Positions 38,701 to 51,204 of a DNA stretch of 64,000 bases are shown here, in pieces. This DNA comes from Carettochelys insculpta. Lineage: Eukaryota; Chordata; Testudines; Carettochelyidae. The translations under genes and the position numbers were made by a program. Each line of letters opens with the position of its first letter. The first letter of the stretch is position 1. The stretch covers positions 226,589,501-226,653,500 of the forward strand of contig NC_134137.1 in assembly GCF_033958435.1 (NCBI RefSeq), read 5' to 3'. The notes under the pieces are model-generated. The model saw only the letters and a program-made list of their open reading frames with translations, had not been told where the DNA came from and searched no databases.

Positions 38701-40899
38701 TGCTGCTGTTTTTACAAACTTGACACTGTATTAGATGAAGCGGCGGGTTTCCTGTATTTTGATGCTATGGTGATCTGTGGACTTGGAGAGAAGGTGAAAT
38801 ATGGCACCCAGGCCTGATGCAATAGTAAGTAACTCGAAGTCTCATTCCTAAAAGCCAGGCTTTACAGGCTTGAGACATTAATGCAAATTATTTTAAACCT
38901 TGCCTATTTTAGAAAGGGTTTGCCAGTATAGGTGTATGGGCAAACTTTCCCAGTGGGAAGACAGGTACATGAGTTCTTCTGATGATTTATCGTTTTCCAG
39001 TTCCCCAAACAAACTAAGCGACAGTGCTAAAGCACGCTTTAATGATGGTAGTACTGCATCTGCCCTACAGCTTCTGCCAGTATAGAAATGGTGTAAACAC
39101 ACCCATCCCTTCGTCCCATCACCATAGTAGCAAAAGAGTCTAGTGTAGATTGGCGTTAGTGTTGGTACAGGAGCATCTGCCCCTTTCTGTACAATGCCAT
39201 TTTCTGTACACCTGGGCCCTGGGCATTTCTGCCACCATTGGGCCAAATTCATTCCTTTTATAACATCACTGATTCCAGTGATGACTTTAACCCTAGATTT
39301 ATATACGAGGGCAGAACTTGGCCACCCATACAGGTCTGCAACCTCCAAAGGTTATTTGCCAGCTCCTAGCTGTACTGTTACCAATTTCCTCCTCCTGTTA
39401 GCTGTGGCTCTGGCCTGCTGTCTGGTCAGTAGATGATTTAGCAGTCCCTCTCTCTCAGCTCCCCAAGCAGCCAGACCTTTTTGGAAAAGTCATTAGGCTG
39501 ACTGCAATGCAAACTGCACTGAGGTAATTGTAATTGTGAGGGAAGCAGCAAGACACGACTTCTGTTGGTGACAAGACTGGCAGTGGGAACAGCTGTAAGT
39601 ACAGACACATCAAGAAGCCTAAAGTATTGAACAAAAGCTTTGTGCAGCCCTCAATTCAAAAGAGTATTTCCACCAGGTGCTCTTCCCTTTGAGTGATTAT
39701 TCACAGCCACGGATATCTCTTAGTAAGGACATCAGTTGTATCTGTCAAGAGTGAGACGCACAGCGAGATGCCATCAATAAATTATTGACAGAAGAAATTG
39801 TCTCCTTCCTTCTCTGCAAGAGGTCTTGTGTAGCTACAAAAGAAGGTGGGGACCGGCTTGGTATTTATAATATTCTGGATCAAGGGCTTCTGGGGAAAAG
39901 GAATGGGTACCCAGGGTTAATCTCTTGTATTGGTTAAAAACAGTTGGAGCTAGCAGAGTGCTGCACAATCTATGCCATATAAGCATGTAACCAGTTCTCT
40001 GGGGCAGCATCAAAAGCACCAGAGAAGGTAAGCAGCAGGAGCACTGGTGTGTGGCTTCTATCTGTGCTGCTGGGGCCATTGAGATGATATTTCCTGGTCT
40101 AACGTCTCACTGCAAAAAAAAAAATCCTAGTTGCTCGTAGCTCTCTCTCACTGGAGCTGAGATCGAAACAAAAAAGCAGTCATGTAGCATTTTAAAGACT
40201 CACTGGAGTTGAGATGACCACTATGGGTTCCTGGTTTCCCTTCTGGGGTATCAGTCTCCACCCTCACTTTGTCCCTCCACCTTCATTCCTGACCAATAGA
40301 GTCTGGCTTAGCCAGCCAGGACAAATCTAACCATGCAACATTTTGCCATTTTCAGTTTGGCAAAGTAAGCAATGCCAGACCAGACCAATCTCAGTAAGTA
40401 ATACTGCTTCCAATAAGTGGCCAGAAGAAATGGGAGCAACTCAGCCAAACGTTTCCCAGAGCCAGGGGAGCAAAGCAGGAGTCTAGAAATGGTTAGGCCT
40501 GTCACATATCTGCTGGTCCTGTGGTCTCCTGGCATTTGAACTCCACACAGCAGACACACAAGTCTCTCTGTTTTTCTATTTTGCCTTTCTCCTCTGTTTT
40601 GTCCTGTGGTCATCTGTTAAAGAAACAGGAGTGACTTTCACAGCAGCAGGCTGAGAGCTACCACCTTATGGAATATAGATCTTAGCAAACTAATGTATTT
40701 CTTCAAATGAGATTACAAGTTTTAGTGATAAAGTTAATAGTGCTGCAATAAACAGACAGCTGTAAGACTTAACTTGGTGCAATATGACTTGTTTTTAATG
40801 AAACTAGAATGATCTGAAGTCAACATGACACATTAAATGGAATAAAAATGGGCTCATGGCTTTTTTTTAACCTAATTGAAATTTAGAAATCATCATCAA
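38701..40899. other. Intergenic, little recognisable
   Basis: A MITE-like relic is suspected at about 39020-39170 ('gagtctagtgtagattggcg'). A fragment of the reptile interspersed repeat lies at about 40165-40220 ('gtagcattttaaagactcac'). No host exon was found. Confidence 0.4.
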
Positions 40900-41190
40900 G
40901 TTGATGTTTTTCTAGTGGAATCCCAAAAGGATGGGTTCTTGGCCTTACACTATTCAACATCTTTCTCAATGATCTTAAAGAAAACATAAAATCATTGATG
41001 AAACTTGCATAAGACAGAAAGCTTGCAAGACTGGTAAATAATGAAGAGGAAAAGTCACTGATACAGAGCAACCCAGATCACTTGGTAAGTTGGGTCTAAG
41101 CAAGCAGTGTGTTTTATGGCTAGTTGAACGACAAACAATATGCGTAACTGAAAAGGCATGTATCTAGGAACAAAGAATGCAGACTATACT
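40900..41190 (+). repeat. CR1/L3-like reverse-transcriptase fragment
   Basis: Frame remnants read 'SGIPKGWVLG' and 'TLFNIFLNDLKENI', a decayed form of the CR1/L3 '[10 protein letters not shown]...LFNIFINDL' block. Stops follow. Too short and decayed to place in a family. Confidence 0.55.
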
Positions 41191-41518
41191 TAGATCAAGC
41201 AAGAAAGGAAGATTTTTTTTTACCTTGTATCAACTAGAATGCTTCAAAATGTCTGGTCCTGTGATATACTCTGTCGGTATGCATGAGCTCCATGCACCCA
41301 GGATTGGAAATTCTTCAGTAGCAGTGTCTGTTGGTCCATTCTTGTGTCTTTCTCCTCCTCATGCTCTTAACTGAGGGCACAAGGGACACTGAGGAAAGAC
41401 TGTACTGCAAAGAGAGAATCTGAGCAGAGGGGAAGGGACACTCAACATAGATACACATAGCAACAAGACAGGTTTAATAACTCCAATTACTGTAAGGGTG
41501 GTTGAAAAAAAAAAAAAA

Positions 41519-43318
41519 AGCTTACCTACACTCTGCAGTAACTGTGGTTCTTCAAGATGTGTCCCTGTGGGTGCTCCACTTCAAGCGTGTGTGCACGACA
41601 CACCTTCTATTGGCAGTTTTCATTAGTAGTGTCCCTTTGGCCTACACGTGTCCCTTGCACACCACACTGAAGGTGAGTAGGAGAGAATTTGAACCACTAG
41701 TGATTATCATCAAAAATCATGAAAGACTGTAGAGGAAAAATATGGTGCCAAACTATAGAATGGGAGAATAAGGACAACTCGAGGAATTATAGACCAGTCC
41801 TCAACTTCAGTAGTGGAAGAAATAAACAAATGTTGGAACAAGATTATTATATAATTATGTCTATAACTAACAAAAAATCCTGGAACAAATATGGAATAAA
41901 TTAGTTTGCAAGCTCTTGTAAGCTGATAAGGTGATAAGTAGCAACATGGATTTGTCAAGAAAATATGTGCCAAATCAACCTAATAGCTTTCTTTGACAGG
42001 ATAACAAGCCTTGTACATAGGAAAAGTGGTAAATTTGGTATATCATAACTATAATCTGGCTTTTTGATACAGTTTTGCATGGTTCTCTCATAAAAAGCTA
42101 GAGCATTGTAGCCAAGATAGAGCTACTATAATGTGAGTGCATTACTGGTTGAAAAACTGTTCCCAGAGAGTAGTCACCAGTGGTTCACACTGAAGCTAGA
42201 AGGGCATATCAAATGAGGTCCAGAGGGATAGGTCCTCGGTCTTGTTCTGTTAGTAACATCACTGATTTAGGCAATGGCATAGAGAGTACATTCATCAAGT
42301 TTGTGGACATGACTTTTCTGAGAGGGGTTGCAAGAGCTTTGAAGGCTAGGATTAAAATTCAGAATGATCTTGACAAACTGGAATAATGGCCTGAAGCAAA
42401 TGGGATGAAATTCAATAAGGATAAGTGTGAAGTACTCCACTTCGGAAGAAACAATCAAATGCACAAATATAAAATGGGAGATGTCTGCCTAGGAAGGAGT
42501 ACTGCAGAAATGGAACTGGGGGTTATAGTGGATTGCACACCAAATATGAACCAGCAGTGTAACACTGTTGCAAGCAAAGAAAATGAAAATCATCGTGGGA
42601 TGTAGATCCCATTTTACAGGATGTGTTGTAAGCAAGAAACAAGAAGTAATGCAGTCACTTATTGTGTGCTGATAAAGCCTCAACTGGAGTAGTGGCAAGT
42701 TCTGGAAACCAAATTTCAAGAGAGATGGACAAATGGGAAAGTCCAGAGAAGAGCAACAAGAATAATTACAGGTCTAGAAAACGATCAGTGAGGAAAGATT
42801 GAAATAAATGGGTTTGTTTAGTTTGAAGCAGAGAAGACTGAGGAGGAAGATGGTAACAGTTTTCAAGTATCTAAAGGGCTGTTGCAAGAAGGAAGGAGAA
42901 GAATTGTTCTGGTTAACCTTGAGGATAAGACAAGAAGCCATGGGCTTAAATTACAGCATGGGAAATTTAGGCTGGACACTAGGAAAAACTTCCTGTCAGT
43001 ACAGTTAAGTGTTAAAACAAATTGACAACAGAGGTTGTGGAATCTCTATCATTCAAGGTTTTAAAGAACAGGTTAGAGAAACACCTCTGAATGAGCTATT
43101 TATTATATATTCCTGCCTTGAATTCAGGAGACTGAAATAGATGACCTATTGACCTCACTTCTATGATTCTGTATAAGGCTACACGGGTGAACCTCTCTCA
43201 ATTCCTTCTCAATGGCAAAGTCCTGCAAAGGAAACCCCAAAGTAGAGGGGAAGGTGGGTGCAGTGGAGCACCCATAGAGACATCTCAAAAAACAAAGAAC
43301 CAGTTACTGCATAGAAAA
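41519..43318. mobile_element. Short DIRS derivative split by a CR1
   Basis: Left part 41519-~41685: linker 'cagtaactgtggttcttcaa', then the DIRS terminal repeat 'gtccctgtgggtgctccact'. Right part ~43180-43318: 'gtgcagtggagcacccatag' and 'aacaaagaaccagttactgc'. Without the inserted CR1 it would be about 300 bp, the same size as the 297-bp units at 60.6-61.2 kb. An A-type linker ('aaaagcttacctac') precedes it, and an inverted DIRS element follows at once. Non-coding. Confidence 0.65.
41690..43180 (+). mobile_element. CR1 LINE, decayed, nested
   Basis: RT pieces in order: a 'NSRNYRPV' block (41783-41800), 'MKFNKDKCEVLHFGRNNQ' (42405), 'AEMELGVIVD' (42510), and the C-terminus 'GLFSLKQRRLRRKMVTVFKY' (42811). 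It ends near 43170 with 'cttctatgattctgt', the CR1 tail. Many stops and frameshifts. It lies inside the short DIRS derivative. Confidence 0.8.
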
Positions 43319-46300
43319 ATAACTATTTCTTTTTTTCTGAGTAGAATCCCTTTGGGTGCTTCACTCAGGGTGATTCCCAGGCAGTATTCACACAGGAAAA
43401 AAGGAGCTTTTGTATTGCATCCAGAACTGTAGACAGGACTGCATTGCCAACAGCTGCATGAGATCTGGAGGTCTGAACCAATCCGTAGTGTTTGGAGAAG
43501 GTACGTATTGACATCCACATACTGAGGCAGAGCAGATACTGGATGATCTTTAAGTAAGTCCATAGGTGTTGACTGTGACCTTGTTGAGTGTTCTAATGCC
43601 CAGGAAAGAGGTTGAACGCGAGCCACATTGTAACACACAGTGACTCACTCAGAGATTCACCTTGATAGCTTTAGCGTTGAGATTGTGTTTCCTTGAACAA
43701 TCGGCAGTGGAAACAGACTAGGAGACCGCCCAAGTGCTTTTTCCCGCCCCCATCTAAATAGAAGGCCAGTGTTCCTCTCACATCTGAAGTATTGAAGGAA
43801 GCCTCCTATAGAGCAGTGTTTCACAACCAGGGGTACATGTACTCTTCTGGGTACACCAAGGTCTTGTGGGGGATACATCAACTCGTCTAGATATTTGCTT
43901 AGTTTTACAAGTTTTGTAAAAACACTAGTAAAGTTAGACAATCTAAATGATCATTCAGGCAATTACTTGTTTCTGTTGCTTCATATGCCTTATGCTGAAA
44001 TGTAAGTACAATATTTCTATTCATTTATTTGATAATAAGATGGTAGAAAACCAACAAGTTTTCGGTAGTATTCTTCTGTGATATTTCACATGTTTTTATA
44101 TGTAAGTAGTTTTTAAGTGAGGTGTAATTTGGTGGTGTACAAAACAAGTCTTAGTCCCGAAAAGGGTACAGTCATCTGGAAAGGTTGAATGGCACTTGTT
44201 TCAAGACCTTACATTACCTTAGGGCCATGTTTCTCAGCCAGTGGTACGCACTCCCTTAGGGGTATGTGAGAGAAGTCTGGGGGTAATTTTTTTTTTTTTT
44301 TGAAAAAGGGGTACATTATTAAAAAAAGGGAAAACACTGCTGTAGAGACTTAAAGCTTTGAGAGAGGAAAACAGTAAATAAATGACCTGATCAAGCTGAA
44401 ACTCAAAGGACACTTTAATTAGGAATATAGGATGTGGTCATAAAGAAAGTTTGTCCTGGAAGAAAACCTTGAAATGAGGCTCATTAAGGCCCTAATTTCA
44501 CCAACTCTTCAATTTGATAGAATGGCCATCTAGAGACAATTTGCATAGATAGGTTAAGTAAGGAGCAGTTCACCACAGGTTCAAAGGGAGGTCTAAGAAC
44601 TAGCCTGAGATGCCAGGTTGGAGTGGGGGTCTTTCACCTGAGGCAGAAGTTACCTCAAGCTTTTGATGAACCTTGGAGTTGTTGGATGAACAACTGAATG
44701 AGAGGTTGTTATGGCAGTCAAGGAAACACTAAACCAGCTGCTTGATTATGTGGCTTTCTTCAGTTCCAGTAAGTAATCCAGGGTAACAGAGAGGGAAGAA
44801 GATTCCAGTGTGAGTTATTTGAATTCACACCAACAGAGAAACGTTTTCCACTTGTGAAGGGAGCAATTTCAAATAGACTTTTTTCTGCTCTTTAACAACA
44901 CCTGTGGTACTTCTGCAGAACAGTCAGACTCTAGCCCCCGAGACCACTGAGCCAGAGAACTTCTTGGTTGGGATGAAACAAATGACTGGGATCTTAGGAG
45001 AGGAGATGATCAGAAGTTTCGTTGCTGGACAGGACAGGTGAAATAGGTTAGGATATTGTGCATGCCTTGGACATATCGGGACTATTACAATAATTGTGGC
45101 TTTGTCTTGTCTGATTTTATTAATCAGCCTCAGTATCAGAGGCATTGGAGGAACATGTTCCTTCATCCCAGGCAGGAGTAAAGCCAGAGAATAGTGGACC
45201 AGACCACCTCTTGCACACAACACACTTCCTGTTTGTGGAGGTGGCAAAGAGGTCCACACGTGGAAATCCCTAAATTTGAAATACGTCATGAAGGGTATGA
45301 GAGTCCAACTCTGATTCATAGTTCCAGGAGATGTGCCCTCAAGAGAGCATTAGTAATGGTGTTCAGAAAGCCATGGAAGTAGCTTACCAAAACGTGTCAA
45401 TGATGGATTATGCACCAGTTCCACAACTTTATTGCTTTAGTGCAGAGAGAGGGGGAATCTCACACCTCCCTGCTAGTTGATACTGCAGGACACATTCTCT
45501 GGTATGACATGGCTTGACCTACCCCCGCTAAAAGGCAGAAAAAGGCAGGTATTTCTGATTCCTCTATTCCAATATGTTAATTTGGAAACTGTTTTTTTGA
45601 GGCAACCGTCTGCCTTGAATTGTCTGAGCATTGAGATGAGCTCCCCATCTCAACAGGGATGCATCCATAGTTACATTGTTACAGTGACCATTGGGATTGG
45701 TTGTAGAAAAGGAATGCCAGCTCCAGCATTGTGATGATCTTTCTACCAGTCAAGGGAATCTTTCACCTGACAGGAAACTGAAACTTCTTTGTCTCACATA
45801 TGTCTGTTTGACGAGTACTGCTCTGACCCACTTCTAGAGGCTTGATTTTTTACAAAAGTGCAAATATGAACAAATAATTGGAGGCAGTTTCCCAGCTCCC
45901 ACTGAGGAGGTTTTGGGGTCTCCTGTAAATAGTATGAATCCGTCCATGGGAAGGTAGGCCCTGGCTGTAAGTAAATGTAAGGAAGCCCCTAGAATTAGAT
46001 TTTTGAAACAGTGATTAACATGGATTTTTTTAACATATTAAGTTGAAGACTCATTCCCAGAACTGAGAAAAGGAATGACTTCTGAATGACTGCCTGCCAG
46101 CACTCTTTCATGAGACTGATCCTTGAAAAACCAGTTGTTGAGGAACAGCATCTCTCAATGAAGGTTTTCTGTAAGGTGGGTGTATCACTATATGGTAATA
46201 CACATCATAAATTAAGGGCTGAAAACCTAAAATTTAGCTGAAGGATTTATAGCTGCAAGAGCCACCAGGCTGACCTTCTGAGACTTTACAATTTTGTTCA

Positions 46301-48290
46301 GTAGCCTTGAATTTAATAGAAGTCTCCAGCCTTTATTTTTCTTTGGTACAAGAAAGTAACTCAGATAGAAACCATTTTCCTTCTGATGAGCAGGGATAGG
46401 ATCTTGTCTAAGTAAGAGCTTATGTGCTGGGTCCCTGAAGAGTGATAGAGAAGAATGGGTGTAAGAGAAGGGCAGGATTTGTAATGTGGACGGTTGTTAC
46501 ACTCTCAAAGATCCGTTTGTCTGTGATAATCTGCACTCATACATGCTGAAAATGGGGAATTCAGGATCCAAATGGAGGAAGTGGGCAAATTTAATATGAG
46601 TGAAGTGAAAAATAAGGAGAATCTGAACCCTCAACCAAACCATCAGACTGGTGTTTTGGTGCTGCCTTGTATTCAGACTGGTGCATGAGCAGTCTTTCTT
46701 TGGAGAGTTAGTGGGTGTTTGGATCCCAAATAATTCAATTGGATGGGATCTCTGGGCAGTTTGAGATCTACTAAATTTTCTTTTTTGTGTAGGGGGGTGT
46801 AAATTCCCAGACATCGCTAAGTTTCTCTGTAGTCTTTCAGGCCATGCAGTAGGGATTCATCTGGGTTCTCATCTGAAAAATTCAGACCATCCAAAGGAAA
46901 GTCTTCTGCAGGGCTCTGGACGCCTCTGGAAAAGCCTGAGAGTTGGAGCTAGGATGTGCTGTGCATAACTACAGCTGTAGAGATGGAATGGACCAGTGTT
47001 CCCTGCACAGTAAATGTCCTTAGTGGGGCCATAATATTTTTTTCATCTTCCTGTTTGCAGGGGTTTGCCAGACCATATTTGCCAGATCCAAGAGTGCCTC
47101 ACTGCCCGATAGCATGACTGGTCAGCGTGGCTGACGGCAGAATGGAAATCATCAGCCATAGACTGTGCTGGAGACATACTGGCCTCAGGGTGATGACAAG
47201 GATCTGGTAGTTTGAGAGGCAGCTTTCTGCTTATTAAGCATCTCTGGCTGAGATGTGGGATGAGGACTGGGAATGAGACTTGATGCCTTGAAACACTGTG
47301 CTGCACAGGGATCCCAGTAGGACCAGTGTGTAGGGCTCCATGGGAGAGGGTGTGGCATCCAGGATTGTTCCCACCATCCAGGATGTCTCCCTTTCCCCAC
47401 AAAGTGTCTCTCTCTCTGCTGGTATCAAAGAGTGGCTCCCTCTGGATGAGTAGGAGAGCCCTGTACCAAGATAGAAAAGACTGAAAGCAGGTTTCTCCAG
47501 CATCAGCTTTGCAGCTATCCAGTGGAGGAGTCTCAGTGGAAATGAGGATTGAATCAGGTGGTTCCGGAGATAGATGGGAGTCCAGTGACTGAATGGGTCT
47601 CAATTCTGGGAGACTCTTGGTAACCATACACAGTGAAGATGCCTGTTCATCTTCAGTCCTTCAAGAACCTAAGTTATTGTGGCACCAAATAGGGAGGCAG
47701 CACTGACATGATGCTAATGGTAGATGTTAATGAAGATTGAGTGCTCCCAGGTGGATGCTGATAGGGTCAGGCAAGTAGACTTGCACAGCACTGAGTAACC
47801 AATAGCAGCGAAGCTGAATCCTACAGGACTGATTTGGAGGAATTTTCCACCTTACTGTCTTTATTATGTTGGGATGGTACTGAGCACCACAAAGAATTGT
47901 GTTTGCTCTTAGAAGTGCTCTGCGCCTTTTCAACACCAATTGTGTAAGCGGAATCCTTTGCTTCTATGGTTCTCAGCCAAGAGGTTTAAGCTTCTGAGAA
48001 GGTTGACCTATTGAAAGACAGGTTGTCTAGGAAGAGGCTGCTTTATGAAGAGTGTCACATCAGTGTTTCCTGGGATCTTTCAAAGTCCCTGAACTTTTCA
48101 TTTATGCAGGTGAGTGGAGCCAAAGTCAAAAGGGTGATGGATATACCACCAGAAGACTGGTGTATCCCTTCTGCCAGGTGGAGCCAGCAGCAGCCAGGGC
48201 CAGATTCAATATCTAGGTGTTCCTCTCCATCCATCCGGATAACCCAATAACCTGGGAAATTCACACATCACTTCTGCGCACCTTAGAGGC
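43319..48290 (-). mobile_element. Decayed DIRS-like element, inverted
   Basis: Starts at a B|A linker (43300-43335) with 'ccctttgggtgcttcactca', a decayed DIRS terminal repeat. Landmarks in reverse order include 45408-45425 'atgcaccagttccacaactt', matching the RNase H region of the copy at 62.86 kb. At 47055-47080, 'ggggtttgccagaccatatt' is the antisense of Gag 'IWQTP'. Recombinase remnants lie between. The 5' limit near 48290 is uncertain, since a CR1 begins soon after. A hAT element (43814-44339) is inserted. All frames are destroyed; open frames such as 47043-47627 are remnants of Gag. Confidence 0.62.
43814..44339. mobile_element. hAT-type element (526 bp) in DIRS
   Basis: Inverted ends CAGTGTTT...AAACACTG with flanks CTATAGAG (43806-43813) and CTGTAGAG (44340-44347), 7 of 8 identical: the 8-bp hAT signature. 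Inside, 'cacaaccaggggtacatgta' near the left end is echoed by 'ctcagccagtggtacgcact' at 44233. No transposase. A different family from the TAGGGTGAC elements. Confidence 0.75.
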
Positions 48291-48349
48291 GATACTTCCC
48301 CACTCACAAGCACAGCGAGTGTAGAACAGAAATATTTAATAAAAGGGAG

Positions 48350-50612
48350 TAACTTGGTATTAATCTGGGAAAATGCCACAAACAGGATTGAGGGGGAAGC
48401 CGTTCTAGATCTGATTTTGAACAAATAGGGAGGAATTGGTAGAGAACTTGAAAGTGGAAGGCAGCTTGGGTGAAAGTGATCATGAAATCACAGAGTTCAC
48501 AATTCTAAGGAAGGGAAGAAGGGAAAACAGCAAAATAGAATGGATTTCAGGAGGACAGATTTTGCTAAACTCAGAGTGCTAGTAGGTAAGGTCCCATGGG
48601 AAGCAAAACTGAGGGGAAAAACAGCTGAGGAGAGTTGGCAGTTTTCCAAAGGGTCATTATTAAGGGCTCAAAAGCAAGCTATCCTGCTGCATAAGAAAGA
48701 TAGAAAATACGGCAAAAGACCACCTTGGCTTAACCAAGAGATCTTGCATGATCTCAAAATAAAAAAGGAATCGTATGAAAACTGGAAAAAAGGACAAATT
48801 ATGAAGGATGAATATAGGCAAACAACACAAGAATGCAGGAGCAAGATTAGAAAGGCTAAGGCACAAAATGAGCTCAAACTAGCTACAGGCATAAAGGGAA
48901 ACAAGAAGGCTTTTTATAAATATATTAGAAACAAGAGGAAGACCAGGGACAGGGTAGGGCCATTGCTCAGCGAGGAGGGAGAAACAGTAACAGGGAACTT
49001 GGAAATGGCAGAGATGCTTAATGACTTCTTTGTTTTGGTCTTCACTGAGAAGTCCGATGAAGGCATGCCCAACATAGTGAATGCTAGTGGGAAAGGGTAG
49101 GGTTAAAAGTTGAAATAAAAAAGAACAAGTTAAAAATCACTTAGAAAAATTAGATGTCTGCAAGTCACTAGGGCCTGATTAAATGCATCCTAGAATACTC
49201 AAGGAGCTGATAGAGGAGGTATCTGAGTCTTTATCTGTCATCTTTGGAAAATCATGGGAGACAGAGATTCCAGAAGACTGGAAAAGGGCAAATATAGTGC
49301 CAGGAAAGATAATGGAGCAGGTAATTAAAGAAATCATCTGCAAGCACTTGGAAGATGGTAAGGTGATAGGGAACAGCCAGCATGGATTTGTAAAGAACAA
49401 ATCATGTCAAACTAATCTGATACCTTTCTTTGATAGGATAACGAGCCTTGTGGATAGGGGAGAAGCGGTAGATGTGGTATACCTAGACTTTAGTAAAGCA
49501 TTTGTTCCGGTCTCACATGATATTCTTACAAAAAAACAAGGCAAATACAATTTAGATGAGGCTACTATAAAGGTGGGTGCATAACTGGCTGGATAACTGT
49601 ACTCAGAGAGTAGCTCTTAATGGTTCTCAATCCTGCTGGAAAAGTATAACAAGTGGGGTTCCGCAGGGGTCTGTGTTAGGACCGGTTCTGTTCAATATCT
49701 TCATCAACAATTTAGATATTGGCATAGAAAATACGCTTATTAAGTTTGCAGATGATACCAAGCTGGGAGGATAGGGTCATAATTCAAAATTATCTGGATA
49801 AATTGGAGAAATGGTCTGAAGTAAACAGGATGAAGTTTAATAAGGACAAATGCAAAGTGCTCCACTTGGGAAGGAACAATCAGTTTCACGCATACGGAAT
49901 GGGGAGAGACTGTCTAGGAATGACTACAGCAGAAAGGGATCTAGGGGTTATAGTGGACCACAAGTTAATGTGAGTCAACAGTGTGATGCTGTTGCAAAAA
50001 AAGCAAACATGATTCTGGGAATGCATTAACAGGTGTGTTGTGAACAAGACACAAGAAGTCATTCTTCCGCTGTACTCCGTGCTGGTTAGGTCTCAGCTGG
50101 AGTATTGCATCCAGTTCTGGACACCGCAGTTCAAGAAGGATGGGGAGAAATTAGAGAGGGTCCAGAAAAGAGCGACAAGAATGATTAAAGGTCTAAAGAA
50201 TGTTACCTATGAAGACAGGCTGAAAGAATTGGGCTTGCTTAGTTTGGAAAAAAGAAGATTGAGGGGAGACATGATAGCGGTTTTCAGGTATCTAAAAGGG
50301 TGTCATAAGGAGGAGGGAGAAAACTTGTTCTTTTTGGCCTCTGAGGATAGAACAAGAGGCAATGGACTTAAACTGCAGCAAGGGAGGTTTAGGTTGGACA
50401 TTAGGAAAAAGTTCCTAACTGTCAGGGAGTGTCAAACAGTGGAACAAATTGCCAAGGGAGGTTGGGGAATCTCCATCACTGGAGATATTTAAGAACAAGT
50501 TAGATAGATGTCTATCAGGGTGGTTTAGACAGTACTTGGTCCTGCCATTGTGGCGGGGGCTGGACTCGATCGCCTCTCGAGGTCCCTTCCATTCCTAGTA
50601 TTCTATGATAAA
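48350..50612 (+). mobile_element. CR1 LINE, 5'-truncated
   Basis: Begins inside the endonuclease end ('gaagccgttctagatctgat', compare 'LDLLLTN'). Next come the linker '[20 protein letters not shown]', RT 'MHPRILKELIEEVSESLSVI' (49183), 'NSQHGFVKNKSCQTNL', '[10 protein letters not shown]', '[20 protein letters not shown]' (49650-49720) and the catalytic FADD in 'FADDTKLGG' (about 49746-49772). The C-terminus is '[20 protein letters not shown]' (50232). It ends in 'attctatgat' at about 50610. Frame breaks at about 49100, 49300, 49575, 49775 and 49970 make it inactive. Its 3' 400 bp are very close to 30182-30598. Confidence 0.92.
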
Positions 50613-51204
50613 CATAAACCAAGAGTGAAAGTTGCACCCCAAATAGGTTGGGAGATGTCCTTTTCCTCTCAGGTTCTTCAGTCCAGCAATCTAAATGTCC
50701 CCTGCACGTGCCCATCCATTCTCAGCACTCCCCTCACTGTTGCTGCCCTGGGTCAGTGCAGAGTGACAGGTCAGAAGTGTATCTGCAGAGTTCATCTCCC
50801 CCACTGAGGATGGGAGGTGAAGACGCACCTTACTCACTCTGCTGGTCACTCACCATCTGCCTACTCGCTGCTTTCCGCCACCGCCTTGCTGGCAATTCAT
50901 CTCACCTCTCCGCCACTGCCCTGGTGGGTGCTTGTCACACTGCTGCCACCCTGCTGGCTTCTCATAACATCACTCCACCACTGCCCTGCTGGCTGTCAGT
51001 CATTATGTGCTGCCATCCACCTCTTAGCAATGACTTCTGCTTATCAGTCTCAAGTGATTTCAGCTCTTAGAAGGAAGAATTCTAACACAATTAACATAAG
51101 AGGCTCTTAATTATGCCTAGTTAGCTTTGTTCTTTGAACACTGGAAAGAGGTCAAACCAGGCCAAGCGAGGGAAACAATGCAGCCTCCTTCCCAGAATAA
51201 CCTC
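50613..51204. other. No recognisable feature
   Basis: C-rich sequence with repeated 'ctgccctgctggc' / 'ctgccaccctgctggc' phrases at 50870-51000, suggesting a decayed tandem repeat. No exon or named element seen. Confidence 0.4.
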
